A stretch of 64,000 nucleotides of DNA, from contig JBBQZU010000001.1 of assembly GCA_038207425.1 (NCBI GenBank), positions 62,001 to 126,000 of the forward strand, given 5' to 3'. This DNA comes from JBBQZU01 sp038207425. GTDB taxonomy: Bacteria; Bacteroidota; Bacteroidia; Flavobacteriales_D; Cryomorphaceae. How positions within the stretch are numbered: the first letter of the stretch is position 1; each line of letters begins with the position of its first letter. Below the pieces are notes generated by a model. The model made no database searches, was not told the origin of the DNA, and saw only the letters and a list, made by a program, of their open reading frames with translations. This document shows, in pieces, positions 43,854-52,948 of this stretch. A program made the position numbers and the translations under genes.

Positions 43854-44552
43854 ATGGCCAAAAGAAAGCTTGAACATTTTGCTGAAATGAAAACCTTCTC
43901 GTTCGTTTTCGAGCCGGGAAGTGAAGCTATGATGCAGGACAACCAACCGCTAAAAGGTAAGTGGCATGCACAGGTATTTGGAAACAACAATCCTATAACC
44001 CTTGAACTCGGCTGTGGAAAAGGCGAATATACCATTGCTATGGCGCAAAAGTATCCGCATCGTAATTTTGTGGGTGTCGATATAAAAGGCGCTAGACTCT
44101 GGCGAGGCTGTAAAACTGCGCATGAAGAAGGTCTTACCAATGTGGCCTTTTTGAGAATTAAAATAGAATTTGTGCAATATTTTTTCGGCGCTGGTGAAGT
44201 AGACCAGATATGGCTCACCTTTAGTGATCCACAGCCTAAAGATAAGCGAGGCACCAAGCGCATGAACAGCCATTATTACCTTGCCAAATACGCGAGGTTT
44301 TTGGCAACCCAAGGGCAAATTCACATAAAAACGGACAGTGAGATACTTTATGAAACCAGCCTGAAGGTGGTAGCCGAAGGAAATCACAGGCTCATAGAAC
44401 ATACCAGCAATCTTTATGGTACCGACTTCGATAAGTTCGATGAAGAACAGCGAAGCATATTGGCGGTGAAGACCTTCTATGAAGAGAAATTTTTACGAAA
44501 GCTAATGCCCATTCATTATGTAAGATTTGCGCTCAATGACAACACCAATTAA
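43854..44552 (+). CDS. trmB: tRNA (guanine-N7-)-methyltransferase
   Basis: The 232-residue SAM-dependent enzyme methylates G46 in the variable loop of tRNA. Motifs are LELGCGKGEYTIAMAQ (SAM-binding GxG), NFVGVDIKGARLWRG, and the TrmB signature WLTFSDPQPKDKRGTKRM. The start MAKRKLEHF at 43854 is chosen because the longer frame starts inside the promoter element. The next gene begins 17 bases before its stop. Confidence 0.93.
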   Translation: MAKRKLEHFAEMKTFSFVFEPGSEAMMQDNQPLKGKWHAQVFGNNNPITLELGCGKGEYTIAMAQKYPHRNFVGVDIKGARLWRGCKTAHEEGLTNVAFLRIKIEFVQYFFGAGEVDQIWLTFSDPQPKDKRGTKRMNSHYYLAKYARFLATQGQIHIKTDSEILYETSLKVVAEGNHRLIEHTSNLYGTDFDKFDEEQRSILAVKTFYEEKFLRKLMPIHYVRFALNDNTN

Positions 44553-44898
44553 ACTTTCTGAAAAAAACCGCGATTTCTTTGCGCTGGTGTATGAAGTAGT
44601 GAAACAAATACCAAAAGGACGTGTTACCAGCTACGGAGCAATAGCCTCGTATCTGGGTACGGGGCGGTCGTCGCGAATGGTAGGTTGGGCAATGAACGGA
44701 GCGCATTTTCAGAAAGAATACATACCTGCCCATCGGGTGGTAAACCGTCAGGGTTTGCTCACGGGAAAGCACCATTTTGGCGACCTTGCAAGAATGCAGG
44801 AATTGCTTGAAGCAGAAGGCATAGAAGTTAGCGATGACAAAGTGGTCTGTTTTGATGAACTCTTTTGGAATCCATCTGTTTATCTTAATTTTGACTAA
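44536..44898 (+). CDS. Alkyltransferase-like protein (inactive MGMT relative)
   Basis: The 120-residue protein matches the DNA-binding domain of O6-alkylguanine-DNA alkyltransferase: VKQIPKGRVTSYGAIASYLG, SRMVGWAMNG, and the active-site motif as PAHRVVN (residues 64-70). The catalytic Cys of PCHR is Ala65, so it cannot transfer alkyl groups. Such ATL proteins flag alkylated guanines for nucleotide excision repair, which is the likely role here. The start at 44536 is an ATG inside the end of trmB; the TTG at 44527 adds three residues only. Confidence 0.88.
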   Translation: MTTPIKLSEKNRDFFALVYEVVKQIPKGRVTSYGAIASYLGTGRSSRMVGWAMNGAHFQKEYIPAHRVVNRQGLLTGKHHFGDLARMQELLEAEGIEVSDDKVVCFDELFWNPSVYLNFD

Positions 44899-44910
44899 AT
44901 CTAAATAACG

Positions 44911-46002
44911 ATGGCTTTTACAGCAGATGAAATACGTAAAGCTCTGTCAAACATCATAGAACCCGATACCAAGAAGGATATCGTGTCGCTCGATCTTGTG
45001 AGCGATGTGCGGGTTGATGGCAATTCTGTTTGGTTCACCCTGTATCACATCAACCCTACCATGCACGCACGCAAGCGGATGGAAGATGCGTGCCGCTTTG
45101 CCATAGAACGCAATTTTGGCAAGAATGTGAAGGTGGATGTTAAGAACGAAATTCTTTCCAAAGATGATCGCACTCCCGAGCAGCGAAAGGTGCTTCCCGG
45201 TGTAAAACATATTGTTGCCGTGGCGTCAGGTAAGGGTGGGGTAGGCAAAAGTACCGTCGCGGCAAACCTTGCTGCCGGTCTTGCCAGAGCAGGATATTCG
45301 GTAGGTTTGGTCGATGCGGATATATATGGCCCTTCAATGCCTATTATGTTTGACGTAGAACACGAGAAGCCCCGCACGGTAGAAGTAGATGGTAAGAACT
45401 ATATACAGCCGGTTGAAAATTATGGCGTAAAGTTGCTCTCAATCGGTTTTTTTGCAGATACTTCTCAGGCTATTGTATGGAGAGGCCCTATGGCAAGTAA
45501 GGCGCTTACCCAAATGTTTAACGATGCATGGTGGGGTCCTCTTGACTACATGATTATAGACTTGCCACCTGGTACTGGCGATATCCATCTTAGCCTGGTA
45601 CAGGGGGTTCCGCTTACCGGTGCAGTGGTGGTGAGTACGCCGCAAAATATTGCTTTAGCTGATGCTCAAAAGGCAGTTTCCATGTTTCAAATGGATTCGA
45701 TAAAAGTACCGGTAATTGGTATTATTGAGAATATGGCCTACTTCACCCCGGCAGAGTTGCCCGATCGGAAATATTACATTTTTGGACGTGAAGGCGCTAG
45801 AAATCTGGCGGGGTCACTCGGTATTCCTTTCCTTGGCGAGCTGCCGATCATTGAGAGTATACGCGAAGCTGGCGATGTAGGCCGACCTGCGGTATTGCAG
45901 GATGAGACCATTTCAGCACAAGCTTTTCGCCAAATAATAAATAACTTTACTGTCGAAATCGGCAAGCTTTCCGAATCGCGGTATTCATTGAAAACCAATT
46001 GA
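44911..46002 (+). CDS. mrp: Mrp/NBP35-family Fe-S cluster carrier ATPase
   Basis: The 363-residue product has an N-terminal FeS-assembly (DUF59/MIP18-like) domain (about 1-90) and a deviant Walker A ATPase, AVASGKGGVGKSTVAANLAAGLA, near residue 108. DADIYGPSMPIM and DLPPGTGDIHLSL follow. Bacterial Mrp/ApbC proteins carry and deliver iron-sulfur clusters. It is directly followed by a NifU-type scaffold gene and, after it, by korAB, whose products need ferredoxin. This suggests co-evolved iron-sulfur supply. Confidence 0.92.
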   Translation: MAFTADEIRKALSNIIEPDTKKDIVSLDLVSDVRVDGNSVWFTLYHINPTMHARKRMEDACRFAIERNFGKNVKVDVKNEILSKDDRTPEQRKVLPGVKHIVAVASGKGGVGKSTVAANLAAGLARAGYSVGLVDADIYGPSMPIMFDVEHEKPRTVEVDGKNYIQPVENYGVKLLSIGFFADTSQAIVWRGPMASKALTQMFNDAWWGPLDYMIIDLPPGTGDIHLSLVQGVPLTGAVVVSTPQNIALADAQKAVSMFQMDSIKVPVIGIIENMAYFTPAELPDRKYYIFGREGARNLAGSLGIPFLGELPIIESIREAGDVGRPAVLQDETISAQAFRQIINNFTVEIGKLSESRYSLKTN

Positions 46003-46015
46003 ATATAGTACTCTT

Positions 46016-46264
46016 ATGAACACACTGATTAGTAGGATTGAAGCAGCACTTGATCAAATAAGGCCTTTTCTCGAAACTGACCATGGCGGAGTTTCTCTCG
46101 TGGAGGTAACAACGGAAAATGTTGCCAGAGTTGAGTTTCATGGAGCTTGTCGAGACTGTAGTATGAGCTATATGACACTTAAAGCAGGTGTGGAACAAAG
46201 TATCTTGAAAGCCGTACCGGAAATTACCGCTGTAGAAGCGGTAAATATTGCAAATCACAAATAA
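46016..46264 (+). CDS. NifU C-terminal domain protein (Nfu-type Fe-S scaffold)
   Basis: The 82-residue protein is a single NifU C-terminal domain: IRPFLETDHGGVSLVEV at the start and the CxxC in HGACRDCSMSYMTLKAGVE (Cys near residues 45 and 48). Two monomers would bridge a 4Fe-4S cluster and pass it to target enzymes. It follows mrp by 13 bases, so the two are probably in one operon. Confidence 0.9.
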   Translation: MNTLISRIEAALDQIRPFLETDHGGVSLVEVTTENVARVEFHGACRDCSMSYMTLKAGVEQSILKAVPEITAVEAVNIANHK

Positions 46265-46326
46265 GCTGTGTTGAAGTTATACGCTATAGGCCTTCCTTAC
46301 TATAATCATTACCCCGCAACAACCAA

Positions 46327-48204
46327 ATGAAAGATAACAACCTTACTAACGCTGCGAATCACATTCGCACGCTGGAAGAAAAAAAGACTGCAACAATTCT
46401 CTTCGCAGGTGACTCCGGCGATGGGATACAACTTACTGGAAGCCAGTTTTCTGATAATAGCGCCCTTTACGGAAACGACATAAGTACGTTCCCGAATTAC
46501 CCCGCCGAAATACGCGCCCCGCAGGGTACAATAGCCGGTGTCTCCGGATTTCAACTGCACTTTGGCAGCGTGGAGATTTACACCCCTGGCGACCTGTGCG
46601 ATGTAATAGTGGTAATGAATGCCGCTGCTCTCAAAGCCAATCTCGACAAATTGAAGGTAGGCGGCACCGTCATCGCGAATACTGGTGGATTTGACCTAAA
46701 AAATCTTAAACTAGCCGGCTATGTGGACAGCGTGAGCCCCCTCGAAGATAACTCACTTGGTAAGTACCGGGTTATAGAAATTGACGTAACAAAACTTACG
46801 CGCGAAGCATTGAAGACATCAACCCTAGGCACCAAGGAGAAAGACCGAAGCAAGAATATGTTTGTGCTAGGATTTCTCTATTGGATGTATAATAGGAATA
46901 TGACTTCCACCGAAGCATTCCTCAAGGATAAGTTTGCAAAGAACCCGGACCTTGTAGAATCAAACCTTGCGGTACTGAAGGCAGGCTACCACTACGGTGA
47001 TACAAGCGAAACCTTCACTACAAGATTTGAAATTAAGCCTGCACGACTGCCCAAAGGAGTCTATAGAAATATTATGGGCAACCAGGCCCTTGCTATTGGT
47101 TTAATTGCCGCATCGCGCAAGGCAGGTCTTCCTATTTTTTACGGAAGTTACCCCATAACTCCTGCCTCTGACATATTACATGAATTGTCACGCCATAAGA
47201 ATTTTGATGTGCGTTCATTTCAAGCGGAAGATGAGATTGCCGCTATCACTGCCGCTATTGGAGCATCGTTTGGTGGAAATATCGGAGTTACCGCATCAAG
47301 CGGTCCCGGCATAGCGCTGAAAGGTGAAGCACTTGGCCTTGCCTGTATGCTCGAAATGCCATTGGTGGTTATCAATGTTCAGCGTGGTGGGCCGTCTACA
47401 GGATTGCCAACTAAAACTGAACAAGCCGACCTTATGCAGGCTCTGTATGGCCGCAATGGAGAAGCCCCTATTCCAATTATTGCTGCTTCAACCCCAAGAG
47501 ATTGCTTTGAGGTAGCATTTGAAGCAGTGCGGATTGCAGTTGAGCACATGACTCCGGTTTTTATACTTAGTGACGGCTATATAGCCAATGGTGCTGAGCC
47601 GTGGCGTTTTCCTTCAGCCACTTCGCTCGAGGCTATTCACCCGCCCCTGATGCTTGAAGCTATTGGAGAGACATTCCTGCCCTACAAACGCAATGAAAAA
47701 GGCGTTCGTCCCTGGGTTACGCCTGGTATCCCTGGATTGGAGCACCGTATAGGCGGCCTTGAGAAACAAGACCAAACAGGCAATATATCCTACGATCCTG
47801 AAAACCACCAGAAAATGGTGAAGCTCAGAGCTGATAAGATAAACAGGATTGCTGACTATATTCCACTTCAGAAAATAGATCAGGGCGAAATGCGCGGCAA
47901 GCTACTTATTCTTAGCTGGGGTTCTACCTATGGTGCAATTAAAACTGCGTGCAAAGAACTCATTGCTGAAGGATGCAGCGTAGCCCATATACACTTGAGA
48001 TACATTCATCCTTTCCCCAAGAATCTCGGCGACCTTTTGAAGGGATTTGACCATATCATGGTGCCCGAGCTGAACAATGGGCAGTTGGTGAAAGTGGTGC
48101 GCAGCGAATTTCTTGTCAATGCCCAACCCCTGAATAAAATTAAAGGTCTTCCATTTTCCTCAACTGAAATTAAAGCTGAGGCGCTAAAATATTTCGAGCT
48201 ATGA
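46327..48204 (+). CDS. korA: 2-oxoacid:ferredoxin oxidoreductase alpha subunit (gamma-alpha fusion)
   Basis: The 625-residue subunit has an N-terminal gamma domain (about 20-200: ATILFAGDSGDGIQLTGSQF, then PNYPAEIRAPQGTIAG). An alpha/pyrimidine-binding domain follows (FYGSYPITPASDILHELSRH, ASSGPGIALKGEALGLA, VQRGGPSTGLPTKTEQADL), then a transketolase-C-like end. With KorB it oxidises 2-oxoglutarate or a related 2-oxoacid to acyl-CoA and reduces ferredoxin. The substrate cannot be fixed from sequence alone; 2-oxoglutarate is usual for two-subunit enzymes of this type. The korB ATG overlaps its stop by 4 bases. Confidence 0.9.
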   Translation: MKDNNLTNAANHIRTLEEKKTATILFAGDSGDGIQLTGSQFSDNSALYGNDISTFPNYPAEIRAPQGTIAGVSGFQLHFGSVEIYTPGDLCDVIVVMNAAALKANLDKLKVGGTVIANTGGFDLKNLKLAGYVDSVSPLEDNSLGKYRVIEIDVTKLTREALKTSTLGTKEKDRSKNMFVLGFLYWMYNRNMTSTEAFLKDKFAKNPDLVESNLAVLKAGYHYGDTSETFTTRFEIKPARLPKGVYRNIMGNQALAIGLIAASRKAGLPIFYGSYPITPASDILHELSRHKNFDVRSFQAEDEIAAITAAIGASFGGNIGVTASSGPGIALKGEALGLACMLEMPLVVINVQRGGPSTGLPTKTEQADLMQALYGRNGEAPIPIIAASTPRDCFEVAFEAVRIAVEHMTPVFILSDGYIANGAEPWRFPSATSLEAIHPPLMLEAIGETFLPYKRNEKGVRPWVTPGIPGLEHRIGGLEKQDQTGNISYDPENHQKMVKLRADKINRIADYIPLQKIDQGEMRGKLLILSWGSTYGAIKTACKELIAEGCSVAHIHLRYIHPFPKNLGDLLKGFDHIMVPELNNGQLVKVVRSEFLVNAQPLNKIKGLPFSSTEIKAEALKYFEL

Positions 48205-49235
48205 GCAAAACACAAACCCCGGTACTCACGCCAAAAGATTTCACAAGCGATCAAGATGTACGCTGGTGTCCTGGCTGTGGCGACTACAGCATACTAAAGC
48301 AGGTGCAAACCATCCTTCCGGAAATTGGATTGAAAAGGGAGGAGATTGTATTCATCTCGGGCATAGGATGCTCGTCGCGATTTCCATATTATCTGAATAC
48401 CTATGGAATGCACAGCATTCACGGCAGAGCTCCGGCTGTGGCGAGCGGATTGAAAATTGCAAATCCTAATCTGAGCATATGGGTTATCACCGGCGACGGC
48501 GATGCGCTTTCCATAGGCGGCAATCATATTATTCACTTATTGAGAAGAAACTTCAACATGAACGTACTTCTCTTCAATAATGAGATTTACGGGCTTACCA
48601 AAGGTCAGTATTCTCCCACATCACCTGAGGGGAAGGTTACGAAATCAACACCGATGGGCTCCATTGATCACCCCTTTAACCCTCTTGCGCTGGCAGCCGG
48701 TGCCGACGGTACTTTTATAGCGCGTGCCATGGACCGCGACCCGAAGCAACTTCGTGAGATACTCAAGGAGGCAAACGACCATATTGGCACTTCACTGGTA
48801 GAGATTTATCAAAATTGCAATGTATTTAATGACGGAGCCTTTGAAGTATTTACCGAAAAGGCTACCAAAACCAATACTACCGTATTTGCAGAGCATGGTA
48901 AGCCACTTATTTTTGGTGAAAACGGTACGAAAGGTTTGCGACTCGATGGCGCACAGCCCGAGGTGGTTGACCTTGCTGTTGGCACCTACAGTTCATCTGA
49001 CCTCTGGATACACGATAAACACGACAGATTTAAGGCCGGATTGCTAATGCGTTGTTTTGATACTCCCAAAGCCGATGGCAGCACTTTACCGAGGCCCTTT
49101 GGCGTATTTTATCAGGAAGAGAAGAGCCGTTACGAAGAAGGCTTGCATGCCCAAATTGCTCAGAGCAAACGCCAGAAAGGCGAAGGTGATCTCGATGCGC
49201 TTCTAAGAGGTAAGAATACCTGGGAGATTGGGTGA
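48201..49235 (+). CDS. korB: 2-oxoacid:ferredoxin oxidoreductase beta subunit
   Basis: The 344-residue thiamine-diphosphate subunit has the N-terminal DVRWCPGCGDYSIL with the CxxC motif of the family. It also has FISGIGCSSRFPYY, HGRAPAVASGLKIANP, and the ThDP motif ITGDGDALSIGGNH ending in NNEIYGLTKGQYSPTS. It pairs with korA by ATGA overlap. No ferredoxin gene is in the window. It converges on nadE with 30 bases between the stops. Confidence 0.93.
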   Translation: MSKTQTPVLTPKDFTSDQDVRWCPGCGDYSILKQVQTILPEIGLKREEIVFISGIGCSSRFPYYLNTYGMHSIHGRAPAVASGLKIANPNLSIWVITGDGDALSIGGNHIIHLLRRNFNMNVLLFNNEIYGLTKGQYSPTSPEGKVTKSTPMGSIDHPFNPLALAAGADGTFIARAMDRDPKQLREILKEANDHIGTSLVEIYQNCNVFNDGAFEVFTEKATKTNTTVFAEHGKPLIFGENGTKGLRLDGAQPEVVDLAVGTYSSSDLWIHDKHDRFKAGLLMRCFDTPKADGSTLPRPFGVFYQEEKSRYEEGLHAQIAQSKRQKGEGDLDALLRGKNTWEIG

Positions 49236-49265
49236 TTTATATCCCATTCCAGTAAATAGTAACGA

Positions 49266-50048
49266 CTATTTTTTCAACCCATCCGGCACTTCACATACCG
49301 GTATAGGCAGCATCTTATGCTTATTTCGACGGTTGAGGTTCCAGTATATTCCCAACACATCTTTCTGCCTTGCTGAAAGCTTGTTTTCATCCCCTTTAAA
49401 ATCCATTGCCCATTCAAGTTCGGGATATGATGCGCCTATCTGGTCTTCATCCGTGCGGTCATCGCCCCAAAGTCCATCGGTGGGCGGTGCACTCATAATT
49501 TCAGATATAATACCCAACTCTTCACCTATGGAATACACTTCTGATTTTGTGAGATCGGCAATAGGGCTGAGGTCTACACCTCCATCGCCGTACTTGGTGT
49601 AAAAACCCACGCCAAAGTCTTCAACTTTATTGCCCGTACCCGCTACCAGATATCCATGGAGCGTAGCAAAATAATAAAGCGTAGTCATCCTGAGGCGTGC
49701 TCTGGCGTTCACCAAACTGAATTCATGTCCTTCGGGATTTGTATTTGCCGGAAGGCTTTCAAAGAACTGCTTAAATACCGGAGTGAGATCCACTTCCTGC
49801 GAGCGAACATTCTCAAATCGATATCTTAAACCTTCAATATGTTTTTTTGCTCTGCTTACCTGAGTTGGGTGCTGAGCTATAGGCATTTCAAGGCATAATG
49901 TAGGAAGCCCGGTGAGAGCGCATAAAGCAGAAGTAACCGCGGAGTCAATACCACCAGAAACTCCTACTACAAGGCCTTTAGTGCCTGCGTTTTGGGAATA
50001 ATTTTCAAGCCAATTTACGATGTGCCTTACTACAGCGCTTTTATTCAT
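49266..50048 (-). CDS. nadE: NAD(+) synthase
   Basis: The 260-residue enzyme amidates deamido-NAD with ammonia and ATP. The P-loop is VVGVSGGIDSAVTSALC near residue 37, and later motifs are GTGNKVEDFGVGFYTKYGDGGVDL and ADLTKSEVY. There is no glutaminase domain, so it is the ammonia-dependent form. I prefer the start at 50048 (MNKSAVVRHIVNWLENY), which matches family members; the ATG at 50072 adds eight residues. Together with nadK at 10.8 kb it covers the last steps of NAD(P) synthesis. Confidence 0.94.
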   Translation of the reverse strand: MNKSAVVRHIVNWLENYSQNAGTKGLVVGVSGGIDSAVTSALCALTGLPTLCLEMPIAQHPTQVSRAKKHIEGLRYRFENVRSQEVDLTPVFKQFFESLPANTNPEGHEFSLVNARARLRMTTLYYFATLHGYLVAGTGNKVEDFGVGFYTKYGDGGVDLSPIADLTKSEVYSIGEELGIISEIMSAPPTDGLWGDDRTDEDQIGASYPELEWAMDFKGDENKLSARQKDVLGIYWNLNRRNKHKMLPIPVCEVPDGLKK

Positions 50049-50094
50049 TAAAGCAAAATACTTATAGCCCATAACGGGGCTTTGCGGCGTTTGT

Positions 50095-50904
50095 TTAGAA
50101 ATAGACGATTACATTCAGGGCAACAACATTTGTTACGGATTTGATTCTACTGCCGGTCAATGAAGTTACTCCATTGGCATCAGTGGTAGGTAGTCTGTAA
50201 TCCTTGCTGAATACATTGTTAAGTCCGTTATTCCATTCAGCCGAAATAGAAAGATCTGTATTTCCCGTGAAGTTGTATCTAAAGCCCAGCTCAATATGCA
50301 GAGCGGTTCTGAACAGGTTGATATTATCGCCCACATCTTCCTGATTGAGTGCAATGGATACATTCGAAACCGGATTATTATCAATGATATCAGCATTGGC
50401 TTTGATATTGAATCCCAAATCGAAGCCTACCCGGGCAAAATATTTAATATAACCTACCTCATTGGTGCTCATTAGAAATGTAAGAGGTACATTCAAATAA
50501 TTAAGCCTGAAAAAAGTTTCTCTCTCGCTAAGGCTTAGCGCAGTTTCGTTGGGAAAAACAGTTGCGAAGTCATGGTTCAAAGTACCTCCGGTATGCATTA
50601 AAAAAAGCCCTGTTGAGAAAAAGTAATTTGGGTTTGCACCGAGCCTGAAAGCCATTGATAACCCATAGTTTGCCGAAAACCTTACCCCGTTGCCGCTTAT
50701 TCTATTTGGGTCGCCATCGGGCGAAAACCAACTCAATACCGGCGACGCAGCAATTCCAAGGCGCAATGATGGTTCAGTTACCGGCGCAGGGGTGGTTTGA
50801 ACCTGAACCGGAGGAGGGACAGCAGCGGGTGTCACCGGTTCCTGCGCAATTAGGGCGGTGTTTGTTAAAAACGTAACAAGTCCAATTGAGAGGGTCTTTT
50901 TCAT
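50095..50904 (-). CDS. PorT-like outer membrane beta-barrel protein with Pro-rich linker
   Basis: With the start at 50904 (MKKTLSIGLVTFLTNTALIAQ) the product has 269 residues, a signal peptide, and a Pro/Val/Thr-rich linker (about 22-43). An eight-strand-type barrel follows (SLRLGIAASPVLSWFSPDGDP to NVVALNVIVYF). It fits the OMP_b-brl/PorT family. It is divergent from gldB across 46 bases, which fits a link to gliding or type IX secretion, but that link is inference only. The minus-strand TACTTTTG element is at 50930-50937. Confidence 0.75.
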   Translation of the reverse strand: MKKTLSIGLVTFLTNTALIAQEPVTPAAVPPPVQVQTTPAPVTEPSLRLGIAASPVLSWFSPDGDPNRISGNGVRFSANYGLSMAFRLGANPNYFFSTGLFLMHTGGTLNHDFATVFPNETALSLSERETFFRLNYLNVPLTFLMSTNEVGYIKYFARVGFDLGFNIKANADIIDNNPVSNVSIALNQEDVGDNINLFRTALHIELGFRYNFTGNTDLSISAEWNNGLNNVFSKDYRLPTTDANGVTSLTGSRIKSVTNVVALNVIVYF

Positions 50905-50913
50905 TAGTTTTGC

Positions 50914-50937
50914 TGACTTTGATTCAGGCCAAAAGTA
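50914..50937. promoter_or_regulatory. Divergent promoters between the PorT-like gene and gldB
   Basis: Minus-strand TACTTTTG (complement of 50930-50937, perfect) serves the barrel gene. Plus-strand TGACTTTG (50914-50921, 7 of 8 matches) precedes gldB at 50951. Both lie in a 46-bp gap, so the two genes are likely regulated together. Confidence 0.45.
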
Positions 50938-50950
50938 CTGTTTTTTCACA

Positions 50951-51967
50951 ATGAAATTTTCAATTCATATTTGCTTCATATTGTTGGTGTTTATTGGGTT
51001 TGCTTGCAGCTCCGACAGGTGGGAAGTTGATACCACGGCAGTGAATTATTCTTCCCAAATAGCCAGGCTTGATGAAGATATTTTTGCAGTAAATCCCGAT
51101 AGGGCATTTGAAGAAATTACTGCACTTCAGGAACCTTACGGCAAATTTCTCGAAATTTATTTTCGCGATATTATGCAATCCGGAAATCCCGACAACACAA
51201 TGTCTGCGCAGTTGCTTATGCGGTTCACGACCGATCCGAAGTGGGAAGAACTACAGCGCGATATTGAGACGCGCTTCAGTGATATGGGGCTTTATGAAGA
51301 ACAGCTCGGCGAAGCTTTCAAAAGATATGCTGTACATTTTAATGAAGATACCCTGCCGCAAATTATAGCGTATAATTCAGGATTCAATATTGGGATATAT
51401 CCAACAAAAGCCTACCTGGGAATTGGCCTGGAGTGGTATGCCGGAAGCGATTTAAAAGTAGTGCAGCAGTTACCTCCCGATTTGTTTCCGCAATATAAGC
51501 GCGATAAGATGAAGCCCGAATTCCTTTCGGTAAATGCGCTTAAGGGCTGGCTAATGGTAGCGCATCAGGAGCAGCTAGGGAGTGATAATTTACTTGCGCG
51601 AATGGTTTTTGCCGGAAAAGTACTGTACATATCAAAAGCCTTAATGCCTGAAGTTTCTGAATCCACATTGCTCAACTTTACTAACGATCAGTTAAAATGG
51701 TGTGAAAAAAACCAATGGAGCATATGGAAGAATCTGGTAGAACAGGACATGATTTTTACCAAAAATCCGAAGGAGATTAACAAATTGATGGGCGATGGGC
51801 CTTTCACTCCCGGAATGCCGGCTGAATCGCCCGGAGGGGTGGGCAATTGGGTAGGGTACCATATGGTGAGAAGCTATATGGACAAGAATAAGAATACCTC
51901 ATTGCCCGCATTGATGATGCTTAAAGACGATCAGCAATTTTTGAAAACCTATAAACCAGGAAAATGA
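50951..51967 (+). CDS. gldB: Gliding motility lipoprotein GldB
   Basis: The 338-residue lipoprotein begins at 50951 with a signal and Cys19 (GFACSSDR). It shows the GldB pattern: IARLDEDIFAVNPD near the N-terminus, FNIGIYPTKAYLGIGLEWY, DLFPQYKRDKMKPEFL, and the C-terminal GPFTPGMPAESPGGVGNWVGYHMVRSY. GldB is required for gliding in flavobacteria and is tied to the type IX secretion machinery. The gene overlaps gldC by 4 bases, the known order. Confidence 0.92.
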   Translation: MKFSIHICFILLVFIGFACSSDRWEVDTTAVNYSSQIARLDEDIFAVNPDRAFEEITALQEPYGKFLEIYFRDIMQSGNPDNTMSAQLLMRFTTDPKWEELQRDIETRFSDMGLYEEQLGEAFKRYAVHFNEDTLPQIIAYNSGFNIGIYPTKAYLGIGLEWYAGSDLKVVQQLPPDLFPQYKRDKMKPEFLSVNALKGWLMVAHQEQLGSDNLLARMVFAGKVLYISKALMPEVSESTLLNFTNDQLKWCEKNQWSIWKNLVEQDMIFTKNPKEINKLMGDGPFTPGMPAESPGGVGNWVGYHMVRSYMDKNKNTSLPALMMLKDDQQFLKTYKPGK

Positions 51968-52302
51968 ACAAAGACATAAAGTTGCATACCACCATAAAAA
52001 TTGGTGTTGGTCTTGACGAACACCGCATACCGGTTGAAATGCAGTGGGAAGCAAGCGATGGTGGAGGCTCAGGCAATTGCAAGGCTTTGATGCTCACGCT
52101 TTGGGATAAAATGGAAGAAAACACCATGCGCATCGATCTCTGGAATAGAGATATGAGTGTAAATGATATGCAGCGTTTTTTTCACCAGACGCTTCTCACC
52201 ATGGGCGATACTTATGAGCGCGCTACAGGGCAAAAGGAATTGGCTGTTGAGATAAGGGCTTTCGCTACCACATTTGCCGCCAAGGCAGGAATAGTTGGCT
52301 AA
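51964..52302 (+). CDS. gldC: Gliding motility protein GldC
   Basis: The 112-residue soluble protein matches GldC: KLHTTIKIGVGLDEHRIPVEMQWEAS, ALMLTLWDKMEENTMRIDLWNRDMSVNDMQRFFHQTLLTM. In flavobacteria GldC supports gliding, mostly by stabilising or assisting other Gld proteins; the biochemical role is not known. It overlaps the end of gldB (ATGA) and converges with engB two bases away. Confidence 0.92.
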   Translation: MNKDIKLHTTIKIGVGLDEHRIPVEMQWEASDGGGSGNCKALMLTLWDKMEENTMRIDLWNRDMSVNDMQRFFHQTLLTMGDTYERATGQKELAVEIRAFATTFAAKAGIVG

Positions 52303-52304
52303 AG

Positions 52305-52943
52305 TTAATGTTCGCTTACGTAAAGATTGTTGGTAGAAAGGATAAAGTCCAAAACATCATCACGGCCTATACCTTTCTCAGATGAAGTGATAAAGTGTGG
52401 CGGGAGTTCATCCCAGCTTTTGAGCATTTCAGCGCTGTAAGCCGCAACGCTGCTTTCCAATACCCCGGGTTTCAATTTATCAGCCTTTGTAAAAATCATC
52501 GCAAAGGGAACTCCTTTGACTCCTAGGCTCTCCATAAACTCCATGTCGATTGGCTGGGGTTCATGACGTACATCTATCAACACAAACGTGCACATCAGGT
52601 TAGGCCTCTTCGTGAGGTATGGGTTTATCAGCGACTGAAATTTGGCTTTTGTAGTCTTGGATACCTTTGCATATCCATATCCGGGTAAATCTACCAGGAA
52701 CCATGATGGTCTTCCTTTATCGCCGGGATGAGCAATGGAGAAGTGATTAATCAATTGGGTTTTACCTGGTTTTCCTGATGTTTTTGCCAGCTCTTTGCGC
52801 CCGGTTAGCATATTGATCAGCGATGACTTGCCCACATTGCTTCGGCCTACAAATGCGTACTCCGGGATGGTTGGCTCCGGGCAGTCTTGCCATTTCGGGC
52901 TGCTTTTTACGAAAGTGGCAGTGAGGGTATTTACACCTACCAT
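52305..52943 (-). CDS. engB: Ribosome biogenesis GTPase YihA/YsxC (EngB)
   Basis: The 212-residue GTPase has G1 in AFVGRSNVGKSSLIN (near residue 32), G2/G3 in GKPGKTQLINHF and LVDLPGYGYAKVS, and G4 in IFTKADKLKPG. EngB is an essential factor for large ribosomal subunit assembly. It follows the alpha/beta hydrolase by 5 bases in one minus-strand unit. I recall the hydrolase-engB-gldC-gldB cluster in other flavobacteria. Confidence 0.95.
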   Translation of the reverse strand: MVGVNTLTATFVKSSPKWQDCPEPTIPEYAFVGRSNVGKSSLINMLTGRKELAKTSGKPGKTQLINHFSIAHPGDKGRPSWFLVDLPGYGYAKVSKTTKAKFQSLINPYLTKRPNLMCTFVLIDVRHEPQPIDMEFMESLGVKGVPFAMIFTKADKLKPGVLESSVAAYSAEMLKSWDELPPHFITSSEKGIGRDDVLDFILSTNNLYVSEH

Positions 52944-52948
52944 CGGAC

